DNA of 64,000 bases from Urechidicola croceus (GTDB lineage: Bacteria > Bacteroidota > Bacteroidia > Flavobacteriales > Flavobacteriaceae), in NCBI RefSeq assembly GCF_001761325.1, contig NZ_CP017478.1, positions 812,001 through 876,000 of the forward strand, read 5' to 3'. Shown here one piece after another: positions 37,421 to 45,681 of the stretch. Each line of letters begins with the position of its first letter. The stretch's first letter is position 1. Position numbers and translations under genes: made by a program. The notes under the pieces were generated by a model. It was not told the origin of the DNA. It saw only the letters and a program-made list of their open reading frames with translations, and ran no database searches.

Positions 37421-38257
37421 TTAACTATCAGAATCAAGATAATTTGGTATAGAATCACCGTCAGAATCATCATTTGTAGGATCTCCATCTTCATCAGTAT
37501 CTTCATCAATAGTTAGTATACCATCACCATCATCATCTGTGTCTGCATAATTTGGAATTGCATCCTCATCAGTATCATCATTCGTAGGATCACCATCACC
37601 ATCAACATCTTCATCATTTGTAGAAACATTATCACTATCATGGTCAGCAGCACTTGCAAAATGTAAACCTACTTTAAAAACTAACGGAGCATTTGCAGGT
37701 ACTGATCCACTACCTGCATTTTGGTAGCCTAAACCAGAAGGAATAAATAAAAACCCAGTACTATAATCTGAAAAATCTAAAGGTTCATTAGGTTGAGAAT
37801 TATTAATTCCTCCTTTGAAATGTGTAAATCCATAAGACCAACCCTTAATTACAGCTGATAAATTAAACCATGGATTACCCACATTAATAGTATTTCTTTC
37901 ATCAAAAATAAAACCGTCTAATAACTCACCTCTATACGTTGTTAATACATCATCAAATTTTGAAGGCTGATATCCAACACCTTGCTGACTTACGATATAA
38001 TATAATTTATATGAAATCTCATTTTCAACTACAACTTGAGTTTCTACTTGGCTATAAAATGATGCTTGAGCATCAGTAGTTTCTTTTATTGAATCTAAAG
38101 CCTCATCATAATAATGAGATTGTAAATAATCAACAAGTGCTTCATCATCAGTAACCGCTTGAGCCTCATGGTCAAATGGTGTAAAACTATTATCATCTTT
38201 ACAAGCAAAAATTACTGTTGCCAAAAGAAATGTTAATACTAAATTTTTAATCTTCAT
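37421..38257 (-). CDS. FKBP-type peptidyl-prolyl isomerase lipoprotein with Asp-rich calcium-binding tail
   Basis: This 278-residue lipoprotein (lipobox ATVIFAC, Cys19) has an FKBP-like domain at about residues 85-200 (VLTTYRGELLDGFIFDE, AVIKGWSYGFTHFKGG, LLFIPSGLGYQ-like FLFIPSGLGYQNAG). The C-terminal tail of about 75 residues has repeated Asp/Asn/Glu-rich units (DVDGDGDPTNDD, DTDDDGDGILTIDED), as in thrombospondin type-3/calcium-binding repeats. It probably folds or stabilises envelope proteins in a calcium-dependent way. I chose ATG 38257 because it starts at the lipoprotein signal; the upstream extension has none. It is monocistronic. Confidence 0.88.
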   Translation of the reverse strand: MKIKNLVLTFLLATVIFACKDDNSFTPFDHEAQAVTDDEALVDYLQSHYYDEALDSIKETTDAQASFYSQVETQVVVENEISYKLYYIVSQQGVGYQPSKFDDVLTTYRGELLDGFIFDERNTINVGNPWFNLSAVIKGWSYGFTHFKGGINNSQPNEPLDFSDYSTGFLFIPSGLGYQNAGSGSVPANAPLVFKVGLHFASAADHDSDNVSTNDEDVDGDGDPTNDDTDEDAIPNYADTDDDGDGILTIDEDTDEDGDPTNDDSDGDSIPNYLDSDS

Positions 38258-38337
38258 TTTTTGATTTTTAATTAAGTGCGCAAGATACAATTTTGTTACC
38301 TTTGTTAAAACACAAACGGTAAAATTTAACTTTTTGT

Positions 38338-38709
38338 ATGAGAATTGATAAGTATTTGTGGTGTATCCGTTATTTTAAAACTAGAAGCATTGCAACAGAG
38401 GCATGTAAAAAAGGTCATGTGAAGATAAATGGTACAAATATTAAACCTTCCAAAGATGTGTTTACTGGTGAACAATTAACAGTAAGAAAAAACCAAATTA
38501 ATTATCAATTTATTGTTTTAGACCTTCCGCCAAATCGTGTTGGAGCAAAACTTGTTGATTTATACAGAAAAGATATAACTCCTAAAGAAGAGTTTGAAAG
38601 ACAAGACTTATTAAAGTATTCAAAAGATTATTATCGTAAAAAAGGTACTGGAAGACCTACAAAAAAAGATCGGAGAGATATTGACGAATATACAGAAGAA
38701 GAAATATGA
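38338..38709 (+). CDS. S4 domain RNA-binding protein (Hsp15-like)
   Basis: This 123-residue protein starts with the S4 RNA-binding motif RIDKYLWCIRYFKTRSIATEAC, followed by GHVKINGTNIKPSKDV and a basic, helical tail (KKGTGRPTKKDRRD), as in Hsp15/HslR. Hsp15 binds ribosomal 50S subunits carrying nascent chains. Its stop overlaps the next start by 4 bases (ATGA), giving a two-gene operon with the phosphoribosyltransferase. Confidence 0.9.
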   Translation: MRIDKYLWCIRYFKTRSIATEACKKGHVKINGTNIKPSKDVFTGEQLTVRKNQINYQFIVLDLPPNRVGAKLVDLYRKDITPKEEFERQDLLKYSKDYYRKKGTGRPTKKDRRDIDEYTEEEI

Positions 38710-39203
38710 CAAATTCAATTATACTTACAAACGAAGAAATAAATCATAAAATAAAAAGAATTGCTTATCAAATTTTAGAAAGTAATTCTTTTGAAAAAGA
38801 AATTGTTATTGCAGGAATTGCCGATAATGGATTTATTTTTGCAAAAAAAATAAAAGCAATTTTAAATGAAATTTCTAAAATTGAAGTGATATTGTGTGAA
38901 GTTAAAATTGATAAAAAAAATCCTTTAAAAGAAATTACTACTTCTTTAAAACCAGTTGAGTATACTGAAAAATCTTTGGTATTGGTTGATGATGTTTTAA
39001 ACTCAGGAACAACTTTAATTTATGGAATCAAACATTTTCTAACTGTACCTCTAAAACAATTTAAAACTGCAGTACTGGTCAATAGAAACCATAAAAAATA
39101 TCCTGTTAAGGCAGATTATAAGGGAATTTCTTTATCTACTACGCTACAAGATAATATTACTGTAGAGTTTAAAAATAAAAAATCTATAGCCTACTTAGAT
39201 TAA
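38706..39203 (+). CDS. Phosphoribosyltransferase family protein (PyrR-like)
   Basis: This 165-residue protein contains the PRPP-binding motif LVLVDDVLNSGTT, the signature of type I phosphoribosyltransferases. The N-terminal part (ILTNEEINHKIKRIAYQI) resembles PyrR/hypoxanthine-type enzymes. The substrate base is unknown. It overlaps the S4 protein gene by 4 bases and overlaps convergent aroK by 9 bases at the 3' ends. Confidence 0.85.
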   Translation: MTNSIILTNEEINHKIKRIAYQILESNSFEKEIVIAGIADNGFIFAKKIKAILNEISKIEVILCEVKIDKKNPLKEITTSLKPVEYTEKSLVLVDDVLNSGTTLIYGIKHFLTVPLKQFKTAVLVNRNHKKYPVKADYKGISLSTTLQDNITVEFKNKKSIAYLD

Positions 39204-39707
39204 TCTTTTTTTAATTTGATCTACAACTTCTGTAACCTCTTTGCCATCAGTAATTATTGAATTACTCGCTTGTTCATAGTAAGGAGCACGTTCAAATAGG
39301 TGCTTTGCAATAAATTCTTTTAATTTGTCAGAATCTAACTCTGCAACCAAGGGTCTGTGGTCTTTTTCATTTGATAATCGTTGAAACAAAGTATTGATTG
39401 ATGCTTTCAGATAAAAAGATTCTGATTTTTCAAAAATCGTTTTAATATTATTAGAGTAACAAGGTGTTCCTCCTCCAAGTGAAAGCACAAAATCTAGATC
39501 AGAATTAAGTAGTTCTTTAAGACACTCTGTTTCTTTCAATCTGAAATAAATTTCTCCATTTTGAGAAAAAATTTCGGATACAGTTTTATTTTCTTTCTTT
39601 TCAATATAAGAATCAAGATCTATAAAATCATATTTCAAAATTGATGCTAACTTCTTACCTACAGCCGATTTACCACTAGCCATATATCCTATTAAAACTA
39701 TTTTCAT
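39195..39707 (-). CDS. aroK: Shikimate kinase
   Basis: This 170-residue P-loop kinase has GYMASGKS at residues 7-14, the shikimate-binding DSYIEKKE region and FRLKETE, LGGGTPC with the conserved GGG, and RPL in the lid region. It phosphorylates shikimate in aromatic amino acid synthesis. It is monocistronic, and its 3' end overlaps the phosphoribosyltransferase gene by 9 bases. Confidence 0.95.
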   Translation of the reverse strand: MKIVLIGYMASGKSAVGKKLASILKYDFIDLDSYIEKKENKTVSEIFSQNGEIYFRLKETECLKELLNSDLDFVLSLGGGTPCYSNNIKTIFEKSESFYLKASINTLFQRLSNEKDHRPLVAELDSDKLKEFIAKHLFERAPYYEQASNSIITDGKEVTEVVDQIKKRLI

Positions 39708-39758
39708 CTATTAAAAATTTTAAAAGGCAAATATCTAATAAAAAAAATTAAAAAATGA

Positions 39759-39789
39759 TTTGTGAAATAAAATAATGCTACTATATTTG
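39759..39789 (+). promoter_or_regulatory. Promoter of the tRNA-Lys/tRNA-Leu pair
   Basis: TTTG (39759-39762), a 19-base spacer and TATATTTG (39782-39789) form a textbook Bacteroidota promoter 23 bases before tRNA-Lys. The tRNA-Gly promoter at 62507-62536 has the same -7 sequence and the same spacer length. Confidence 0.85.
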
Positions 39790-39812
39790 CACTCGCTAAA
39801 AGGAAAAGTAAG

Positions 39813-39885
39813 GACTTGGTAGCTCAGTTGGTAGAGCACCTCCCTTTTAAGGAGGTGGTCCTGGGTTCGAGCCCCAGCCAAGTCA
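39813..39885 (+). tRNA. tRNA-Lys (anticodon TTT)
   Basis: A 73-base tRNA. The acceptor stem GACTTGG/CCAAGTC is followed by discriminator A. The anticodon stem CCTCC/GGAGG encloses loop CTTTTAA (anticodon TTT), and the T-arm contains GGTTCGAGCC. The 3' CCA is not encoded. It reads AAA and AAG, the dominant lysine codons in this AT-rich genome. Confidence 0.97.
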
Positions 39886-39886
39886 C

Positions 39887-39920
39887 AAAAAAAAGTTGAG
39901 TTTTTACTTAACTTTTTTTA
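39887..39920 (+). terminator. Hairpin between tRNA-Lys and tRNA-Leu
   Basis: AAAAAAAGTTGAG (39888-39900) pairs with CTTAACTTTTTTT (39907-39919) with one G-T pair and a 6-nt loop. It resembles a terminator. No new promoter consensus is visible before tRNA-Leu, so either read-through feeds tRNA-Leu or the hairpin is a processing site. Confidence 0.6.
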
Positions 39921-39939
39921 GTTTTAAGACAATTCTACT

Positions 39940-40023
39940 GCGCGTATGGCGGAATTGGTAGACGTGCAAGCTTGAGGGGTTTGTGTCCATATGGACGTGC
40001 TGGTTCGACTCCAGTTACGCGCA
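39940..40023 (+). tRNA. tRNA-Leu (anticodon GAG)
   Basis: An 84-base class II tRNA. The acceptor stem GCGCGTA/TACGCGC has discriminator A. The anticodon stem CAAGC/GTTTG (one G-T pair) encloses loop TTGAGGG (anticodon GAG). The long variable arm is formed around GTCCATATGGAC, and the T-arm contains GGTTCGACTCC. CCA is not encoded. It reads CTC and CTT. Confidence 0.96.
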
Positions 40024-40027
40024 CAAA

Positions 40028-40058
40028 AAAATCCATCAAAATATTGATGGATTTTCTT
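40028..40058. terminator. Terminator after tRNA-Leu
   Basis: AAAATCCATCAA (40028-40039) pairs with TTGATGGATTTT (40044-40055) around AATA. Flanking A- and T-runs let it also serve the convergent DUF4249 gene. Confidence 0.88.
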
Positions 40059-40074
40059 TATTCATAAAGTTGCT

Positions 40075-40923
40075 CTATTCAAAAATATAGGTTTGATTCA
40101 CAACTTGAGTCAATCTAAAATAACCATAAGCTTCATTTTCAGAATTAGTTAGATTTATACAATTTCCTTGTAAAGCAACAGGAATTGAACTAAACGGATC
40201 TCCATCATTTGCTGATAATTCAATCAATAATCGTATATAATTAAAATATTGTTCTGAAATTCCATGAAAGGAAACAGCTACTACATCTCCTGCTGAAAAT
40301 TCTTCTTGGTTTATATCTTCATCTTCTTGCTTTTCATAAAAAATAGTCATTTCATTACCATTGGTAAATTCATCTGAAATATCAAATAACTCGGGTAATA
40401 AATCTCCTTGTTCTTTAAATTTCATCAAATAGAAATTTTCTTCATCAACGGGATCATCAAAACTTACATTAATTTCAAGTACTTCATCATCAAAACCATC
40501 TTCTATAGATTGATAAACTTCATTAATATCAACTACCGAAATTAATGTTTCACTTGCTTGGTAATTCTCACCGTTATACATAATATCTAATGTATATGAT
40601 TGATTTAATATTGGAACAAAATTTGACGTTGTATAATTACCGTTATTCTGATCTACAAAAATAAATTCCGCTCCATCGGTATTATTGATAACTTTAACTA
40701 TTGCTCCTATAACTGCTGTATTATTATCAGTACTCTCAAAATACGGCTTAGTTGTACTTAATTTTATCGTTTGATTATTTCCTAAAGTTTCTTTTTCCCA
40801 ATCTATAGATGCTTCAATTACTAATTTTGGTGTTACTTCAGGCACATCTACTTCAATAACATCAGTACAAGACGATAAAAATAAACCTGAAAATAATAGA
40901 TATATTATTGTATACTTTTTCAT
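40075..40923 (-). CDS. DUF4249 domain lipoprotein
   Basis: This 282-residue lipoprotein has a lipobox ending at Cys19 (LFLSSCTDVIEVDVP) and the DUF4249 opening, PKLVIEASIDWEKE, followed by a mostly beta-strand body. DUF4249 proteins are surface or periplasmic lipoproteins of unknown function, usually encoded next to a TonB-dependent receptor. Here the receptor gene ends 3 bases before this start codon. By analogy with SusD-type partners, this protein may help the receptor capture its ligand, but that is inference. Confidence 0.88.
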   Translation of the reverse strand: MKKYTIIYLLFSGLFLSSCTDVIEVDVPEVTPKLVIEASIDWEKETLGNNQTIKLSTTKPYFESTDNNTAVIGAIVKVINNTDGAEFIFVDQNNGNYTTSNFVPILNQSYTLDIMYNGENYQASETLISVVDINEVYQSIEDGFDDEVLEINVSFDDPVDEENFYLMKFKEQGDLLPELFDISDEFTNGNEMTIFYEKQEDEDINQEEFSAGDVVAVSFHGISEQYFNYIRLLIELSANDGDPFSSIPVALQGNCINLTNSENEAYGYFRLTQVVNQTYIFE

Positions 40924-40926
40924 TAT

Positions 40927-43281
40927 CTAAAATTTAAAATTATAAGTTATTGATGGTACTATACCAAAAATTGAAGTTCTAGTTGCTTCGTTGATTCCTG
41001 TTTCTCTATTCTGTCCAAAAGATACAGAAGCGGCATTTTTTCGATTATAAGCATTATAAACACCAAATACCCATTCACCTTTCCATTTAGAGTCTGGTTT
41101 TCTATTAGGTTTATATGTTGCTGAAATATCTAATCTATGATATGAGGGCAATCTATTTTCGTTTCTATTTGAATAATTGGCTATTGATAAACCTTCGTAT
41201 TCATATTGTGAGTTAGGATACGTAACTGGTCTACCCGTTTGAAAAATAAAATTTGTACCAAAAGTCCATTTATAATTTAATTTATAAGAAGCGGTTATTG
41301 ATATATCATGCGTTCTATCATATGAAGAATTGTACCATTTCCCATCATTTATTCCATTTCCTCCAGCATTACCACCCAGAGTTCTTTGTTGAGATTTTGA
41401 CAAGGTATAGGCGAACCATCCTGTAAAATCTCCTTTAGTCTTTCGAATTAAAAATTCTAAGCCATATGCTTTTGATTCACCATTTAAAATTTCTGTCTCA
41501 ATTGTATTATTTCCAATTAAATTTGAGCCATCTATATAATCAATTCTATTATCTACGTTCTTATAATAACCTTCTATTTCGATTGAATATATGTTGTCTG
41601 TAAAATTTTTAAAATAACCAAGTGCATATTGATTTGATAATTGCGGTTTTATATACTTTCCACTTGGTGTCCAAACGTCTAAAGGAGTAACCGAAGAAGT
41701 ATTAGACAATAAATGAACATATTGTGCTGCTTTTGAATATCCTACTTTTATAGAACTAGATTGATTCAATTGGTATGCAAATCCAAATCTTGGTTCAAAA
41801 TTACCAAAGGATTTTATAGATTCACTCTTTTTATAATCCGTTTCCTCTATAACTACTCCTTTTTCGTAAATATCAAGATCAGTATTATAAACTACAGGTA
41901 AATTATTTTCATAATTTGAAATAGATTGACCTCCCAACCTATTAAAATTACTATATCGCATTCCATAATCAATTGATAATTTTTCTGTTATTTTATGCTC
42001 GAAACTGATATAAATTCCTGATTCAAATGCTCGTTTTTGATCAAGTTTTAAAGGGTTAATTGCCGATGTTTCTGATGTTGGGTTTATTTCACCAGGATCA
42101 AAATCATATTTAATAATACTACCTCCAAAACTCAGTTTAATTTTGTCATTAAAATAATATTTTAGGTCATATTTAATATTGTAATTAGTAATCGAAGAAA
42201 CCCAATCAAACTCTAAAAATTTTAAGTTCAATTGATAATCATACTTACTGTAAATCATTGATAGGTTTGAAAACAGTTTATCATTAAAAATATGATTCCA
42301 TCTAATATTTCCTGAAGCATTACCATAACTATTTTCAAATACATTTGAAAAATCTATACCATCTCTACCAAAATATCCTGAAAGAAATAATCTGTTATTT
42401 TCATTTACTTTATAATTTGTTTTTAAATTTAAATCATAAAAATTGGCTTTATTATCTTGTAAAAATAAATGAGCATAAGACCCTCTACCAGCAATTAAAA
42501 AGGAACCTTTATCATTAAACATTGGTCCTTCAACTGACAATCTACTAGATATCAAACCAATACCACCAAGAACACTAAGTTCTTTACTGTTACCATCTTT
42601 TTGACGCACATCCAAAACTGAAGATACTCTTCCTCCAAAACGTGCCGGAATTCCACCTTTATACAATTTTATATCTTTAATTGCATCTGCATTAAAAACA
42701 GAGAAAAAACCAAATAAATGAGATGTATTATATATGATTGCTTCATCTAATAAAACAAGGTTTTGATCAACCGCTCCTCCTCTTACATTAAAACCACTAG
42801 ATCCTTCTCCACCGTTTGTAACTCCTGGAAGTAATTGAATTGATTTTAAAATATCGACCTCACCAAGTACTACTGGTATTTGCCTTATTGTTGAGATATT
42901 TAATTTTGAAACACTAATTTCAGGTTTTCGAATATTTACCCTTTCTGATTCTTCTGATACAATAACTACTTCATCTAATTGAGTAGAAGATTCAGACATC
43001 TCAAAATCATATTTTTGATTTTGCGTAAGTGATATTTCTTTTGTTATCTCGATATATCCTACATATGATATAACTAATTCATAATCTCCTTTTGGTGCTG
43101 TAATCGAATAGAAACCATACTCATTACTCAAAACTCCTATTGTAGTACCTTTTAAATATACAGAAGCACCAAATAAAGTTTCTCCATTAAAGTCGTCTTT
43201 AATTTCGCCGCTTATAGTATAATTTTCTTGTGCAGTTGCAAAGGTTGAAATTAAAATAAATAGAGTTAATATTTTCTTCAT
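40927..43281 (-). CDS. TonB-dependent outer-membrane receptor with carboxypeptidase-like domain
   Basis: This 784-residue protein has a signal peptide (FILISTFATA) and a carboxypeptidase-regulatory-like domain at about residues 22-100 (GETLFGASVYLKGTTIGVLS). The TonB plug follows at about 120-230 (GEVDILKSIQLLPGVTNGGE, FNVRGGAVDQNLVLLDEA), and then a beta-barrel ending in a C-terminal Phe. It imports an unknown ligand across the outer membrane using TonB energy. It lacks the long SusC architecture of about 1000 residues. It forms an operon with the DUF4249 lipoprotein. The upstream region is shared with a divergent gene that also has a carboxypeptidase-like domain. Confidence 0.93.
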   Translation of the reverse strand: MKKILTLFILISTFATAQENYTISGEIKDDFNGETLFGASVYLKGTTIGVLSNEYGFYSITAPKGDYELVISYVGYIEITKEISLTQNQKYDFEMSESSTQLDEVVIVSEESERVNIRKPEISVSKLNISTIRQIPVVLGEVDILKSIQLLPGVTNGGEGSSGFNVRGGAVDQNLVLLDEAIIYNTSHLFGFFSVFNADAIKDIKLYKGGIPARFGGRVSSVLDVRQKDGNSKELSVLGGIGLISSRLSVEGPMFNDKGSFLIAGRGSYAHLFLQDNKANFYDLNLKTNYKVNENNRLFLSGYFGRDGIDFSNVFENSYGNASGNIRWNHIFNDKLFSNLSMIYSKYDYQLNLKFLEFDWVSSITNYNIKYDLKYYFNDKIKLSFGGSIIKYDFDPGEINPTSETSAINPLKLDQKRAFESGIYISFEHKITEKLSIDYGMRYSNFNRLGGQSISNYENNLPVVYNTDLDIYEKGVVIEETDYKKSESIKSFGNFEPRFGFAYQLNQSSSIKVGYSKAAQYVHLLSNTSSVTPLDVWTPSGKYIKPQLSNQYALGYFKNFTDNIYSIEIEGYYKNVDNRIDYIDGSNLIGNNTIETEILNGESKAYGLEFLIRKTKGDFTGWFAYTLSKSQQRTLGGNAGGNGINDGKWYNSSYDRTHDISITASYKLNYKWTFGTNFIFQTGRPVTYPNSQYEYEGLSIANYSNRNENRLPSYHRLDISATYKPNRKPDSKWKGEWVFGVYNAYNRKNAASVSFGQNRETGINEATRTSIFGIVPSITYNFKF

Positions 43282-43443
43282 TAAGGATTATATTTAGTTC
43301 TTATAACGAGTACAAATTAAATTTATTTGTTTGGAATAACTATTATAATTATGCAAAACAAATTAAAATATAAACTGCTATAAGTGAAATATCTTTTCAC
43401 ATTACTTTAACTATTCGCATTGTTTTTATCACTATAATTGCAT

Positions 43444-44259
43444 ATGCTTAAAAAAATAATATTTTCGGTACTACTATTCATTAGTTTTTATGGATTTTCT
43501 CAAGAAAATTTAATTGATAGTATTCAAATAGATCAAATCCCAGTGGTTTTTCTAAAAGGGCAAATAGTAAATGGTTTTGATAAAAAACCCTTACCTGGCG
43601 CTCATGTTTTTAATATGAATTCTGTTAGAGGAACTGTAACTTTAAATGATGGTACTTTTAGTATTCCAACAAGAGTAAATGATACTATATTTTTTACCCA
43701 TCTTGGATTTCAATCTGTAAAAATTAAAATATCTAATGATTTATTAAAAGGTAATGAACTTGAAATTGCCTTATATGAAAAGGCCGAAAATATTGCTGAA
43801 GTAAATGTTAAATCTACAAAACTAGTTGGTGTTCTTGAAATTGATGCTAGAAATGTACCAACAGATACTTATTCAAGGATACATATTAATGGTTTACCTC
43901 AAACTTATGAAGTTGGTCGACCAAGAGAAAAAACGTATAATTCAACTACCGACGCTATCTTTCATCCTATCGACTTTGTTTACAATTTATTTGGTAAAAA
44001 ACCTAAGCAATTGCGTAAATTAAAAGAAATGAGAGAAAATCATCAGGTACGTGATATGCTTAATGAAAAAGTCAACAGAGAAGTAATGTTAGATTATTTA
44101 GAATTAAGCCAAGAAGAACTTAGTGAACTTTTAGAAGAATGTAATTATTCAGACTATTTTATAACTGAAGCAAGTGATATACAAATTATTGAAGCTGTAC
44201 TTGAATGTTATGAAAATCATAAAGCAGTTAAAAAAGGTAGCACTAAAAAGAAAGAGTAA
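43444..44259 (+). CDS. Exported carboxypeptidase-like regulatory domain protein
   Basis: This 271-residue protein has a signal peptide (VLLFISFYGFSQ) and a carboxypeptidase-regulatory-like beta-sandwich at about residues 35-115 (VFLKGQIVNGFDKKPLPGAHVFN, TLNDGTFSIPTRVNDTIFFTHLGFQ). A helical C-terminal region follows (KQLRKLKEMRENHQVRDML). It lacks a receptor barrel. The family is common in Flavobacteriaceae and its function is unknown. The ATG at 43444 is used in place of the TTG two codons earlier. It diverges from the TonB-receptor operon. Confidence 0.82.
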   Translation: MLKKIIFSVLLFISFYGFSQENLIDSIQIDQIPVVFLKGQIVNGFDKKPLPGAHVFNMNSVRGTVTLNDGTFSIPTRVNDTIFFTHLGFQSVKIKISNDLLKGNELEIALYEKAENIAEVNVKSTKLVGVLEIDARNVPTDTYSRIHINGLPQTYEVGRPREKTYNSTTDAIFHPIDFVYNLFGKKPKQLRKLKEMRENHQVRDMLNEKVNREVMLDYLELSQEELSELLEECNYSDYFITEASDIQIIEAVLECYENHKAVKKGSTKKKE

Positions 44260-44365
44260 TTAAAAATCATATAATCTATTGATTTTTAATTTATTAAACT
44301 TTTATTTCTTGTAAAGACCAACCATAATACTTATTTTTATAGTTCATCTCTTAAACTTAATTATT

Positions 44366-44764
44366 ATGAATATCACATTATCACAAGCAGAAAACATTAT
44401 TGCTATTGCCCAGAAAAAATCTAAAAGTATTGATACTAAAATGAATATTGCAGTAGTAGATTCTGGAGCAAATCTCGTTGCATTTGTCAGAATGGATGGT
44501 GCATGGTTAGGATCATTAGATATTTCAATTAAAAAAGCAAAAACAGCAAGATATTTTGATATGAATACTGGTATTATTGGTAGTCTTTCACAACCTGGTG
44601 GTTCGTTATATAATATTGAGCATTCAAATGGTGGATTAATAACATTCCCTGGTGGTGTGCCAATTAAAAATAAAAATGGAGTTATTATTGGAGCAATTGG
44701 TGTAAGTGGAAGTACTGTTGAAAATGATCATGCAGTTGCTGAGGCTGGAGCCGAAGCTCTTTAA
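44366..44764 (+). CDS. GlcG/HbpS family heme-binding-like protein
   Basis: This 132-residue protein matches the GlcG/HbpS family (DUF336). It has [15 protein letters not shown] at the start, [24 protein letters not shown] in the middle, and [20 protein letters not shown] near the end. Members bind heme, cobalamin-like or small-molecule ligands, and many have no proven role. There is no signal peptide, so it should be cytoplasmic. It is monocistronic, with a very strong bidirectional terminator after it. Confidence 0.92.
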   Translation: MNITLSQAENIIAIAQKKSKSIDTKMNIAVVDSGANLVAFVRMDGAWLGSLDISIKKAKTARYFDMNTGIIGSLSQPGGSLYNIEHSNGGLITFPGGVPIKNKNGVIIGAIGVSGSTVENDHAVAEAGAEAL

Positions 44765-44777
44765 AGAGCTCTTAAAT

Positions 44778-44817
44778 AAAGTAAAAACTCCGCTCATCTG
44801 AGCGGAGTTTTTACTTT
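44778..44817. terminator. Bidirectional terminator, 19-bp perfect stem
   Basis: The arm 44778-44796 (core AAAAACTCCGCTCA) pairs perfectly with 44799-44817 around a 2-base centre. It lies between the convergent GlcG-like and SPFH genes. Confidence 0.95.
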
Positions 44818-44837
44818 ATTTAATTTTATAGATTTTT

Positions 44838-45665
44838 TTAGTTATTCCCTAAAATTAATGGTAGACCATCTTCTCCTCCACCAACTACAATTACTTTAGA
44901 GTTTGGTGATTCTGCCAACTTTAAAGTTGCTTCAATACCTTTGTCTTGTAAAATTTTATCAGTTAATGATGCACTTAAAATTTTATTGGCATCTGCTTTA
45001 CCTTGTGCTTCTATTCTTTGTTTTTGGGCTTCTTTATCAGCAGTAACCAATCTAAATTCATATTCTAAAGATTCTTGCTCTTGTTTTAATTTACGTTCTA
45101 TCGCTTCTTTAATTGTTGAAGGTAAAGTAACATCACGAATTAATATTTCATCTAATTCTAAATATTGATTTCCTATAATTTTTTTAGTTTCTTCATATAT
45201 TTCTACTTGTATTGCATCACGTTTACTAGAATATAATTGTTCAGGTGTATATCTTCCTACAACACTTCTTGCTGCTGATCTAATGGTTGGTAAAATAATT
45301 CTTTGAATATAGTTTTCTCCAATTTCTTGATGTAATTTCCCTAAATCATTATAACGTGGCTTGAACCATGCAGAAGCATCTAATTGTATATCTAATCCAT
45401 TTGATGAAAGTACTTTCATCTTTTCAAATAATTCTTGCTTTCTTACTTCATAAACATATACTTTATTCCAGGGTGCTACAATATGAAAGCCCTCGCCCAA
45501 TGGTGGCTCATCAGTAACAACTCCTCCACCAAAAGTCTTATATAATACCCCTGCTTCTCCTGAACCAATCGTGACTGTTGATTTTGATAAAAATATTAAA
45601 GCAATAATTGCGATTGCTGCGATACCAATAATTCCTTTTGGTAATTGTAATTGTGGTTGTGCCAT
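44838..45665 (-). CDS. Prohibitin-type SPFH domain membrane protein
   Basis: This 275-residue protein has one N-terminal membrane helix (about residues 10-27) and an SPFH/Band 7 domain (about 28-190, GSGEAGVLYKTFGGGV, LGEGFHIVAPWNKVYVYEVR). A charged coiled-coil segment follows (EAIERKLKQEQESLEYEF..., about 190-235), as in prohibitins. It probably forms membrane-bound oligomers that organise proteins or lipids. It is downstream of, and 16 bases from, the VWA membrane protein gene on the same strand. Confidence 0.93.
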   Translation of the reverse strand: MAQPQLQLPKGIIGIAAIAIIALIFLSKSTVTIGSGEAGVLYKTFGGGVVTDEPPLGEGFHIVAPWNKVYVYEVRKQELFEKMKVLSSNGLDIQLDASAWFKPRYNDLGKLHQEIGENYIQRIILPTIRSAARSVVGRYTPEQLYSSKRDAIQVEIYEETKKIIGNQYLELDEILIRDVTLPSTIKEAIERKLKQEQESLEYEFRLVTADKEAQKQRIEAQGKADANKILSASLTDKILQDKGIEATLKLAESPNSKVIVVGGGEDGLPLILGNN

Positions 45666-45681
45666 TTTATAAATAGTTTTT

